12,068 nucleotides of DNA, from NCBI GenBank assembly GCA_049694275.1, contig JBAVQS010000300.1, forward strand, positions 1 to 12,068, given 5' to 3'. This document shows positions 1 to 5,707 of this stretch, piece by piece; within the stretch, counting starts at the first letter, position 1, and every line of letters starts with the position of its first letter. The stretch is from JBAVQS01 sp049694275. GTDB lineage: Bacteria > Chloroflexota > Anaerolineae > UBA4142 > SHND01. The notes below the pieces were generated by a model, which saw only the letters and a list, made by a program, of their open reading frames with translations, was not told the origin of the DNA and did no database searches. The position numbers and the translations under genes were made by a program.

Positions 1-16
1 GCGATTCACATTCACC

Positions 17-23
17 AGGAGGT
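17..23 (+). promoter_or_regulatory. Ribosome binding site of the zinc-ribbon gene
   Basis: AGGAGGT, a near-perfect anti-16S match, ends 5 nt before the ATG at 29. It fixes the start of the first gene and marks it as a real small gene rather than a chance reading frame. Confidence 0.85.
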
Positions 24-28
24 AACTC

Positions 29-220
29 ATGCCTAACAGCTTGATCGAAATCACCTGCCCCAAGTGCGGGCACAAGTGGAGCGTTGACGTCGAGGAGGTG
101 AAAAAACAGCAGGCGGTCATCTATCGGCAGATTTCTCCCATACAAACGCACACCTACCGCGTCCAGTGTCCCAACGACGGCACGTGGGTCTTGGTCGAGC
201 TCAAGGAGAAGCCGCAATGA
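29..220 (+). CDS. Small zinc-ribbon-like protein (63 aa), function unknown
   Basis: A 63-residue soluble protein. Residues 10-13 form a C-P-K-C-G-H knuckle typical of zinc ribbons, and residues 47-51 (C-P-N-D-G) look like the second knuckle. The expected fourth Cys is Asp50, so only three Cys remain (10, 13, 47). His16 or His41 could complete a zinc site, or the fold may be metal-free. No signal peptide or membrane segment is seen. The stop overlaps the start of the next gene by 4 bases (ATGA), so the two are almost certainly translated together. The zinc-ribbon label rests on motif appearance only. The protein is too short for a family assignment; binding of a nucleic acid or a protein partner would be typical of such ribbons but is not shown. 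Confidence 0.8.
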   Translation: MPNSLIEITCPKCGHKWSVDVEEVKKQQAVIYRQISPIQTHTYRVQCPNDGTWVLVELKEKPQ

Positions 221-684
221 GCAAGTACGAGGTCGTCGGCGTGCGCGCCGAGACCGATGGGGAAAAGGCGCAACGCGAGTGGTTTCAAAAGGCGGTGCAG
301 GATTCGCCGGCGCGACTGGAGGAGGCGGCGCGGCTGTTCATTGGCCTCGTCACCGGCCTGATCGGCGTCCTCTTTACGGTGCTCTCCATCGTCAAGAACC
401 CCCAGCCGCAGTACCTGGACCTGCCGGGGGTGCGCGTTTTTGGCGCGGGGGTCGTCGTCCTGCTCCTCATTAGCCTGGGCGCGGCGCTGTTCGTCGTCGT
501 CCCCGGCCGCTGGACGTTCAATCCCGCGGTGCCCGCGAGCGAGGTCGCGGTGTTCAACGAGATGCTCCGGCGCAAATCCACCGCGCTCACCCTGGCCGCC
601 GTGTTCTTTGGTCTCGGCGTGTTGGCGCTCGCCGTTGTCCTGATGATCGTCTTTGCGTTGGCTCCTGTCGCCACCGTCCCATAA
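217..684 (+). CDS. Three-helix integral membrane protein (155 aa), function unknown
   Basis: The ATG at 217 overlaps the upstream stop (ATGA) and follows AAGGAG at 203-208. This start is preferred over an in-frame start at 166 buried inside the upstream gene. The N-terminal 38 residues are charged and cytoplasm-like. Three hydrophobic helices follow at roughly residues 40-60, 72-93 and 123-147. A loop of about 25 residues between helices 2 and 3 carries an Asn-Glu-Met-Leu-Arg-Arg-Lys stretch. No catalytic motif is recognisable. Co-translation with the zinc-ribbon-like protein suggests a shared role, perhaps a soluble partner with its membrane anchor, but that is inference. The protein could belong to a larger operon beginning before the window. 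Confidence 0.8.
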   Translation: MSKYEVVGVRAETDGEKAQREWFQKAVQDSPARLEEAARLFIGLVTGLIGVLFTVLSIVKNPQPQYLDLPGVRVFGAGVVVLLLISLGAALFVVVPGRWTFNPAVPASEVAVFNEMLRRKSTALTLAAVFFGLGVLALAVVLMIVFALAPVATVP

Positions 685-689
685 ACACA

Positions 690-726
690 AAAGGTTGGAA
701 AGCGTATTGCAAGCTCTCCAACCTTT
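690..726 (+). terminator. Hairpin after the membrane protein gene, probable terminator
   Basis: Stem 690-703 pairs with 713-726 (10 bp outer stem, one A-C mismatch, 3 bp inner stem) around a 9-nt loop, starting 6 nt after the stop codon. The downstream tract is CCCTTTCC rather than a clean T-run, so intrinsic termination may be weak. The position at the end of a gene pair and before a new promoter supports a terminator or 3'-end stabiliser. Confidence 0.6.
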
Positions 727-791
727 CCCTTTCCAGCCCTGTGGCAGTGGCGTGCGATCTGTAAACTGGAAACAATGGCCGTGGAAGTGCG

Positions 792-820
792 TTGGCAAAA
801 GTCAAGCCTTTTGATATAAT
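792..820 (+). promoter_or_regulatory. Sigma70-type promoter for the ABC importer operon
   Basis: TTGGCA at 792-797 (5/6 to the -35 consensus) and a perfect TATAAT at 815-820 are separated by exactly 17 bp. The predicted transcription start is near 827, giving a leader of about 55-95 nt before the first permease, depending on which start codon is used. This is the strongest promoter match in the window. Its position between the hairpin at 690-726 and the first permease makes it the natural promoter of the transport operon. No clear operator palindrome is visible beside it. Confidence 0.75.
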
Positions 821-922
821 CCCTTCAGCCAGGCGTTTTGCCAAAACGGCCTTGCAAGTCCAGGATCATCGTAGAGGCGCTTGAGCGAAGCGCTCCGTGT
901 TCGTGCCGGGAGCATAAGATTG

Positions 923-1930
923 ATGGAACGCGTGCCTGTAGCGCAAGCAAACTCTTCTGACGCGATGGCCAAGAAAAGAGTGTGGGGCCAGCGCCGAGAA
1001 TGGTCAGGTTATTTATTTATCCTGCCCGCCTTTGTCATCCTCGCCGGTTTCCACATCCTCCCCGTCTTGTACGCCATCTTTATTAGTCTCAACACCGGCG
1101 CAATCAACAAATTCCGGTTCATCGGTCTCGGCAATTACCTCCGCGCGCTGGGCGGAGCGGAGTTTTGGAATTCGCTCACGCTCACAATTGTATATGCGCT
1201 GATGACCATGCCCTTTACGATTTTGCTGGGCCTTTTTTTTGCCTATCTCCTCTATCAAAAAGTGCGCGGCGTCGGCGTTTACCGCACCATCTTTTTCATG
1301 CCTTATGTCATCTCGACGGTTGGCTCGTCCATCGTCTGGGCCTGGGTTTTTGATCCATCCAGCGGGCTGGCAAACCTGATCCTCAAAAATTTCGGCATTG
1401 CGCCGTTGCGCTGGCTGGTTGAGCCTTCAGGGGTGGGCGAAATCATCGCTCAACAGACGGGCTGGCCGATTCCCAGTTGGGCTTTTGGCCCGAGCCTCGC
1501 GCTCATCGCCATTGCCATCTTTTCCATCTGGCAGTCGACCGGATTTGATATTGTCATTTTCCTCGCCGGCCTGACCAACATTCCGCGCGAGCTCTACGAG
1601 GCGGCGCGAATCGATGGAGCGGGCGGCCTGCAGCTCTTTCGCTATATCACCCTCCCGCTGCTCGCGCCCACAACCTTTTTTATCGTCGTCGTTTCCGTCA
1701 TCGGGTCTTTCCAGGCCTTTAACCACATTTATGCCATGAATCAGGCGGCCGCCCAAAAGCTGGGCGGCCCGCTAGAGAGCACGGCCACGATGACCGTGTA
1801 CATGTTCGATCAACTCTATACCTTTTCCGATTACGGCTATGCGTCGGCTATTGCCGTCCTGCTCTCGTTGTTTGTCCTGACGCTGACGCTGGTCAACTTT
1901 CGTTTTTTCGGCAATCGCGAACGGGCGTAA
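923..1930 (+). CDS. Carbohydrate-type ABC importer permease, MalF/UgpA-like
   Basis: An inner-membrane permease of the CUT1-type sugar ABC importers (binding-protein-dependent transport, family 1). After a basic N-terminus, about six membrane helices are seen, starting at roughly residues 29-54. A periplasmic-loop insertion follows WVFDPSSG. The coupling loop (E-A-A-R-I-D-G-A-G at residues 226-234, then LPLLAP) is the EAA motif that docks on the ATPase. The 335-residue length is usual. Start is uncertain: the ATG at 923 has GGGAG at 908-912; an in-frame TTG at 881 (AGAGG 3 nt upstream, 14 residues longer) and an ATG at 965 are alternatives. It is the first gene of an operon with the second permease and the lipoprotein. 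Substrate cannot be read from the permease. Confidence 0.93.
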   Translation: MERVPVAQANSSDAMAKKRVWGQRREWSGYLFILPAFVILAGFHILPVLYAIFISLNTGAINKFRFIGLGNYLRALGGAEFWNSLTLTIVYALMTMPFTILLGLFFAYLLYQKVRGVGVYRTIFFMPYVISTVGSSIVWAWVFDPSSGLANLILKNFGIAPLRWLVEPSGVGEIIAQQTGWPIPSWAFGPSLALIAIAIFSIWQSTGFDIVIFLAGLTNIPRELYEAARIDGAGGLQLFRYITLPLLAPTTFFIVVVSVIGSFQAFNHIYAMNQAAAQKLGGPLESTATMTVYMFDQLYTFSDYGYASAIAVLLSLFVLTLTLVNFRFFGNRERA

Positions 1931-1942
1931 AATTCATCATCC

Positions 1943-1990
1943 GTTATTCAGCCGGTCCGGGAACGGTCCGTTCAGGACCGGCTGAATGAC
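1943..1990 (+). repeat. Long intercistronic hairpin between the two permease genes
   Basis: 1943-1958 pairs with 1975-1990 (16 bp including one G-U). A short asymmetric bulge follows, then an inner stem 1961-1965/1969-1973 with a 3-nt loop. AATTC (1931-1935) and GAATT (1991-1995) can extend the base. The structure fills almost the whole gap between the genes. No T-run follows on the plus strand, so it is not a standard terminator. By analogy with REP sequences between malE and malF in enterics, it may block 3'-exonucleases or tune the relative yield of the two permeases; that role is inferred. Confidence 0.75.
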
Positions 1991-2005
1991 GAATTGCGAA
2001 TCTGC

Positions 2006-2875
2006 ATGGCTATGAATGTACGGGTACAAGAACCGGGTTTGACCGGGGACCGCCTGCGTTGGGTGTTCTCACGCGGACTCATCCACTTGCTCTTGATCAT
2101 CGGCGCGAGCTGGTCGGTCTTTCCGCTGCTGTGGATGGCGCTCACCTCGCTCAAGGGATATTCTGAGGCTTCGGCGGCGCAAAACCTGTTACCGACGCGC
2201 TGGCTGTTCTCGAACTATATCGAGGCCTGGAACGCGGTCGGCATCTTTCCGCTCTATTTTGCCAATACCCTGTTCATCGCGGCGCTGACCGCATTAGGGG
2301 TGATTGTGACCTCGACGCTGGCGGGGTACGCCTTTGCGCGCATGCACTTTCCCGGGCGCGATATTCTGTTCATGGTCCTGCTGGCGACGATGATTATTCC
2401 GTTCGAGGTGACACTGGTCCCCAACTTTATCATCGTCACCAACTTGCACTGGGCGAATCACTACGAGGCGATGACCATCCCCTTTATGGCCAGCGCCTTT
2501 AGCATCTTTCTCCTGCGCCAGTTCTTTCGCGAGATCCCGCAGGACCTTTACGACGCCGCGGTGCTTGACGGCGCGGGACATTTTCGGTTTCTCCTCGCAA
2601 TCGTCGTGCCGCTCTCGCGCCCGGCGCTCATTACGAGCGCCCTGCTCACCTTTTTGGGGAGCTGGAATTCGCTCATGTGGCCGATCCTTGTTACCAACAA
2701 CCCGCAGATTCGGCCCATCCAGGTCGGGATTGCTTCGTTTATTACCGATGCCGGCACGCAGGAGCAGTTGTTGCTCGCGGCCGTGACGATCAGCATCATT
2801 CCCATTGTCATCATTTACTTGATTTTGCAACGCTGGTTTATCGAGGGGATTGCCTCGGTTGGTATCCGGGGATAA
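2006..2875 (+). CDS. Carbohydrate-type ABC importer permease, MalG/UgpE-like
   Basis: The second, shorter permease of the CUT1-type importer. Residues 24-46 form the first helix, about five more follow, and the EAA coupling loop reads D-A-A-V-L-D-G-A-G at 183-191 followed by VPLSRP. The C-terminus (RWFIEGIASVGIRG) closely resembles the usual ending of MalG/UgpE-type subunits. The 289-residue length is normal. The start is poorly defined: ATG 2006, ATG 2012 and TTG 1994 are all in frame and none has a visible Shine-Dalgarno. The gene begins 16-22 nt after the base of a large hairpin. Translation may depend on coupling or on that structure. It pairs with the upstream permease to form the heterodimeric channel. 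Confidence 0.93.
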   Translation: MAMNVRVQEPGLTGDRLRWVFSRGLIHLLLIIGASWSVFPLLWMALTSLKGYSEASAAQNLLPTRWLFSNYIEAWNAVGIFPLYFANTLFIAALTALGVIVTSTLAGYAFARMHFPGRDILFMVLLATMIIPFEVTLVPNFIIVTNLHWANHYEAMTIPFMASAFSIFLLRQFFREIPQDLYDAAVLDGAGHFRFLLAIVVPLSRPALITSALLTFLGSWNSLMWPILVTNNPQIRPIQVGIASFITDAGTQEQLLLAAVTISIIPIVIIYLILQRWFIEGIASVGIRG

Positions 2876-2883
2876 CCCCTGGG

Positions 2884-2952
2884 AAAGGAGGTGCAACCCA
2901 CATTAATCTATCGGAAATGAATAACCCATTGTCCAAAAAAATCGATTCCTAA
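2884..2952 (+). other. Orphan Shine-Dalgarno and possible leader peptide before the lipoprotein gene
   Basis: AAAGGAGGT at 2884-2892 is a perfect ribosome-binding sequence without a normal start codon behind it. In frame at a plausible 10-nt spacing is ATT (2902), a rare start, opening a 16-codon frame that ends at TAA 2950-2952. An internal ATG lies at 2917. A GTG inside the motif (2891) opens a 9-codon frame. Either could be a leader peptide coupled to the lipoprotein gene 14 nt downstream, or this could be a decayed start. Low confidence that any peptide is made. Confidence 0.3.
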
Positions 2953-2966
2953 AGAGGAGAAGTGAC

Positions 2967-4331
2967 ATGAAAAAGTATTTCGTCATCGCCCTGGTGTTGA
3001 TGCTTGCCCTGGCTATTGTCGCGTGCAATACCGCATCGGCGCCCACCACGGCCCCGGCGACGACAGCCCCACAGGCGACCACCGCTGCGACAACGGCGCC
3101 CGCCGCGACTACGGCCCCTACGACCGCTCCCAGCAGCGGCGGCAATGCCGTGCAGCTCCAGTTCTGGCATGCGCAGAGCCAGGCGCAGCAGACGGCGCTG
3201 AATGGCCTGATTGACCAGTTTAACAAGTCCCACCCGAATATCCAGGTGACAGGGACCTACCAGGGCACCTACAGCGACATTTACAAAAAAGTGACCGCGG
3301 GGCTTGCCGCCGGCACTCCGCCGGACCTGGCGATTGCTTACCAGAATGATGTGGCGAATTATATAAAGTCCGACGCGGTCATCCCGCTCGACGACATGAT
3401 GAAAGACCCCAAGATCGGCTTTACCGCCGACGATCTGAAGGATATCTTTCCGTCCTTTATCGACCACTACCCGCAATATGGCAACAAGGTCTATAGCATG
3501 GCCTTTTTGCGAAGCCTTGAGGTCATGTACTATAACGCCGACATGCTCAAAGCTGCCGGGTTCAACCAGCCGCCGGCAACCTGGGATGATTTCATGAAGG
3601 TGTGCGCGGCGGTCACCAAGGGCGACACCTATTGCCACGAGCTCAACCCCGATGCCTCGCGCTTTGCCGGCTGGGTCTTTAGCCGCGGCGGTAACCTGAT
3701 TAATGCCGATGGCAAGACGGTCGCGTTCGGCGACGATGCGAGTCTCGCCTCGCTCCAGTGGGAGGCCGACCTGTTCAAGAACAAGTACGGGATGGTGATC
3801 GCCAAGGCCTTCCAGGACCAGACCGATTTCTCACTCGGCAAGATTGCCTTTACGATGGGCTCGACCGCCGGGCTACCCTTTTATGACAAGGCGATCAAGG
3901 ACACGGGCAAGCCCTTTAACTGGGGGATTGCGCCGCTGCCGCACTCGACCCCGCAGCCTTCCCTGGATGCATACGGCCCGAGCGTGACCATCTTCAAGAC
4001 GACGCCGGAAAAGCAGCAGGCCGCCTTTGTATTTCTCAAGTGGCTGATGGACAAGGATCCGAATGCGACCTGGGTCAAGGCGACGGCCTACTTCCCGGCC
4101 CGCCAGTCCACAAAGGACGCATTGACGGATTACATCAAGGCCAACCCACTCTATGGACAGTCATTTGACTGGCTCCAGTATGGCCGCGGCGAACCACAGG
4201 TCGCGGCGTGGAATCCGATTCGCGGCTATATTCTCGATGCGCTCAATGCGGTAGCCAACAACAAGGCCACCCCGGCGGATGCGCTCAAGACTGCCGTTGA
4301 CAAGTCGAACGCCGAGCTCGCCAAACCCTAA
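2967..4331 (+). CDS. ABC importer solute-binding lipoprotein, UgpB-like (454 aa)
   Basis: The extracellular binding subunit of the importer. Start ATG 2967 has GAGGAG at 2954-2959. A lipoprotein signal peptide runs from MKKY through a hydrophobic core to the lipobox L-A-I-V-A-C, with Cys20 the predicted lipidation site. Residues 21-60 are a flexible Thr/Ala/Pro-rich linker common in Chloroflexota lipoproteins. The mature domain opens with the family 1 signature (LQFWHAQS near 64-71) and has the family's two-lobed spacing. The wording of many segments (TAGLAAGTPPDLAIAY near 110, the conserved GRG/PQ region near the end and a closing DALKTAVDKSNAELA) resembles UgpB, the glycerol-3-phosphate/glycerophosphocholine binder. 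That ligand is possible but not proven; a sugar or polyol is equally open. No ATPase gene follows, so the operon depends on a shared MsmK/UgpC-type ATPase encoded elsewhere. Confidence 0.93.
   Translation: MKKYFVIALVLMLALAIVACNTASAPTTAPATTAPQATTAATTAPAATTAPTTAPSSGGNAVQLQFWHAQSQAQQTALNGLIDQFNKSHPNIQVTGTYQGTYSDIYKKVTAGLAAGTPPDLAIAYQNDVANYIKSDAVIPLDDMMKDPKIGFTADDLKDIFPSFIDHYPQYGNKVYSMAFLRSLEVMYYNADMLKAAGFNQPPATWDDFMKVCAAVTKGDTYCHELNPDASRFAGWVFSRGGNLINADGKTVAFGDDASLASLQWEADLFKNKYGMVIAKAFQDQTDFSLGKIAFTMGSTAGLPFYDKAIKDTGKPFNWGIAPLPHSTPQPSLDAYGPSVTIFKTTPEKQQAAFVFLKWLMDKDPNATWVKATAYFPARQSTKDALTDYIKANPLYGQSFDWLQYGRGEPQVAAWNPIRGYILDALNAVANNKATPADALKTAVDKSNAELAKP
3040..3135 (+). repeat. Low-complexity Thr/Ala/Pro codon repeat in the lipoprotein linker
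   Basis: Imperfect tandem copies of codons for Thr-Thr-Ala-Pro and Ala-Thr-Thr-Ala encode the linker after Cys20. This is a disordered tether that lifts the binding domain off the membrane in a monoderm-like envelope. Such stretches are prone to length change by slippage. It is part of the gene, not a separate element. Confidence 0.7.
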
Positions 4332-4445
4332 TACTCCGTCACATTGATTCTGCACAGTGGTCATTCCGAGCATAGCGAGGAATCTCGCTAGCGTAAAGAA
4401 GATGTCGAGCGAAGCGAGACATGACAAAATTATTGTGACAGAGTA
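4332..4445. repeat. MITE-like palindromic intergenic element
   Basis: A 114-bp element begins directly after the lipoprotein stop codon. Its ends are a 12-bp inverted repeat with 11 matches (4332-4343 against 4434-4445, TACTC-C/T-GTCACA). A second nested repeat pairs GTCAT (4360-4364) with ATGAC (4421-4425). Inside are two hairpins: TAGCGAG/CTCGCTA (4373-4379/4384-4390, loop GAAT) and TGTC...GACA (4403-4406/4418-4421, with inner GC pairs). The whole can fold as a multi-branched cruciform. Its core resembles intergenic 'CATTCCGAGC...GAGGAATCTC' repeats that I recall as common in Chloroflexota and other bacteria. No target-site duplication is visible. It is probably non-coding and dispersed; copy number cannot be judged from one window. 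Confidence 0.65.
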
Positions 4446-4464
4446 CCAGATTCAACCGGAATAG

Positions 4465-4526
4465 AAATGCCACGCCTGACGAGATGCAGTTCAACTGCAT
4501 GACCAACAGGCGTGGCATTTTCTTTT
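4465..4526 (+). terminator. Strong two-tier intrinsic terminator of the ABC operon
   Basis: A perfect 14-bp stem (4465-4478 with 4507-4520) carries an inner hairpin ATGCAGT/ACTGCAT (4484-4490/4494-4500, 3-nt loop). TTTTCTTTT follows at 4518-4526. This closes the importer operon. The minus-strand read also ends in a T-rich tract (ATTTCTATT), so it likely serves the convergent threonine aldolase gene too. Confidence 0.85.
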
Positions 4527-4528
4527 GG

Positions 4529-4555
4529 GGCGTGGTTCACGCCAGGTGACCTGGC
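4529..4555. repeat. Pair of overlapping small palindromes between convergent genes
   Basis: GGCGTG/CACGCC (4529-4534/4538-4543) and GCCAGGT/ACCTGGC (4541-4547/4549-4555) share bases 4541-4543, so the two hairpins are mutually exclusive. The second is a near-perfect palindrome with a 1-nt centre. They lie 53 bp beyond the aldolase stop and may only contribute to 3'-end structure. Nothing else is recognised between 4556 and the aldolase stop. Confidence 0.4.
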
Positions 4556-4607
4556 GGCAGCGACGGCTCTGAATCTCAGTGGTCGTCTCGATAACCGGGT
4601 CCGCGGT

Positions 4608-5636
4608 CTATTTTAACGCGTTCGTTATTGCCTTTAGCGCGTATTGGACGTCGGTTTGTTCGACGCCATAGTGCGTGGCCGCCCGGAGCGCGTATCTGCC
4701 ACGGACCTGGAGCAGCACCCCCTCGCTTTCGGCGCGTGCAGCCAGTGTCGCCGCATCGATTCCATTTGGCCGGAGGTCGAACAGGACCATATTGGTCCTG
4801 ACCGTGGCCGGATCGAGAATCACGTCTGGCAGGTCGGCCAGATTCTCGGCCAGGTACCTTGCGTTCGCATGATCCTCGGCGAGGCGGTCGACCATCGTTT
4901 CGAGCGCAACAATCCCCGCCGCGGCGAGCACCCCGGCCTGGCGCATTCCCCCGCCAACCATCTTGCGCTGGCGCAGCGCTTGTGCGATAAAATCCTTCGG
5001 TCCGACCAGCATCGACCCAACCGGCGCGGACAGCCCTTTCGAAAGACAGAACTGGATGGTGTCGGCATCGCGCACCAGCTCGGCCACTGGACGGTTGAGC
5101 GCCACCGCCGCGTTAAAGAGGCGCGCACCGTCTACGTGGATTTTCAGGCCATGCTCATTCGCAACCTGCCGTACCTGCTGCATGTATTCCGGGGTCAGCG
5201 GCGTGCCATTCGAGAGAAGATGGGTATTTTCGACGCAGATTAACCGCGTGTGAGGATAGTGGACGTTCTCGCTCCGAATCGCCTCGCGGATATCTTGAAT
5301 GCGGAGCGTGCCGTCCGGCTGATTGGGCACGGGATGCGGCTGAATGCCGCCAAGCGCCGCCATACCGCCGACCTCGGCCTGGAACGTGTGCTGCTTGTCG
5401 CCGACAATGACTTCGTCGCCGCGCCCGCAGTGGGTGAGCAGCGCGACCAGGTTGCCCATCGTCCCGCTTGCGACAAAGAGCGCGGCCTCCTTGCCCAGCA
5501 TCCCCGCGGCCAGTTCTTGCAGGCGATTGACCGTCGGGTCCTCACCAAACACATCATCGCCGACCTCGGCTCGGGCCATCGCCTCGCGCATGGCAAGCGT
5601 CGGTTTTGTCACCGTATCACTGCGTAAATCAATCAT
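4608..5636 (-). CDS. ltaE: Low-specificity L-threonine aldolase (PLP-dependent)
   Basis: Cleaves L-threonine or allo-threonine to glycine and acetaldehyde in the cytoplasm, a fold-type I PLP enzyme of the beta-eliminating lyase family. The N-terminal signature M-I-D-L-R-S-D-T-V-T is diagnostic. SGTMGN (58-62) binds the cofactor phosphate, His83 (D-K-Q-H) stacks at the active site, ENTH (136-139) and HVDGAR (167-172, with the Asp that contacts the pyridine nitrogen) follow. Lys200 in S-K-G-L-S-A-P-V-G is the Schiff-base lysine. The 342-residue length is standard. It lies 71 nt after a nitrilase-like gene on the same strand, with a hairpin between them, and has no strong Shine-Dalgarno (nearest purine stretch GAAATCAGA). 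Co-transcription with the nitrilase-like gene is likely. The assignment is firm; stereospecificity for L-threo or allo forms cannot be read. Confidence 0.95.
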   Translation of the reverse strand: MIDLRSDTVTKPTLAMREAMARAEVGDDVFGEDPTVNRLQELAAGMLGKEAALFVASGTMGNLVALLTHCGRGDEVIVGDKQHTFQAEVGGMAALGGIQPHPVPNQPDGTLRIQDIREAIRSENVHYPHTRLICVENTHLLSNGTPLTPEYMQQVRQVANEHGLKIHVDGARLFNAAVALNRPVAELVRDADTIQFCLSKGLSAPVGSMLVGPKDFIAQALRQRKMVGGGMRQAGVLAAAGIVALETMVDRLAEDHANARYLAENLADLPDVILDPATVRTNMVLFDLRPNGIDAATLAARAESEGVLLQVRGRYALRAATHYGVEQTDVQYALKAITNALK

Positions 5637-5652
5637 TCTGATTTCGGATAGC

Positions 5653-5703
5653 AGAATTCAGATTGCGGGTGTGACGCCTTTTTCAATCTGCAATCTGAAT
5701 TCT
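5653..5703. repeat. 14-bp perfect inverted repeat between nitrilase-like gene and ltaE
   Basis: 5653-5666 pairs perfectly with 5690-5703 around a 23-nt loop, starting 4 nt after the nitrilase-like stop codon (minus-strand reading). No T-run follows on the minus strand, so it is not a clean terminator. It may stabilise the upstream message or attenuate ltaE. The arms repeat an AGAATTCAGATTG word, and a partial extra copy (CAATCTG, 5684-5690) sits beside the right arm. Confidence 0.65.
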
Positions 5704-5707
5704 AAAA

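Noticed and set aside
2949..3638. Minus-strand open frame opposite the lipoprotein gene
   Set aside because: The translation has Gly/Arg repeats from the reverse of the Thr/Ala/Pro linker; a shadow frame.
4332..4607. CRISPR-like repeats
   Set aside because: The palindromes are inverted, not direct, and there are no regularly spaced spacers.
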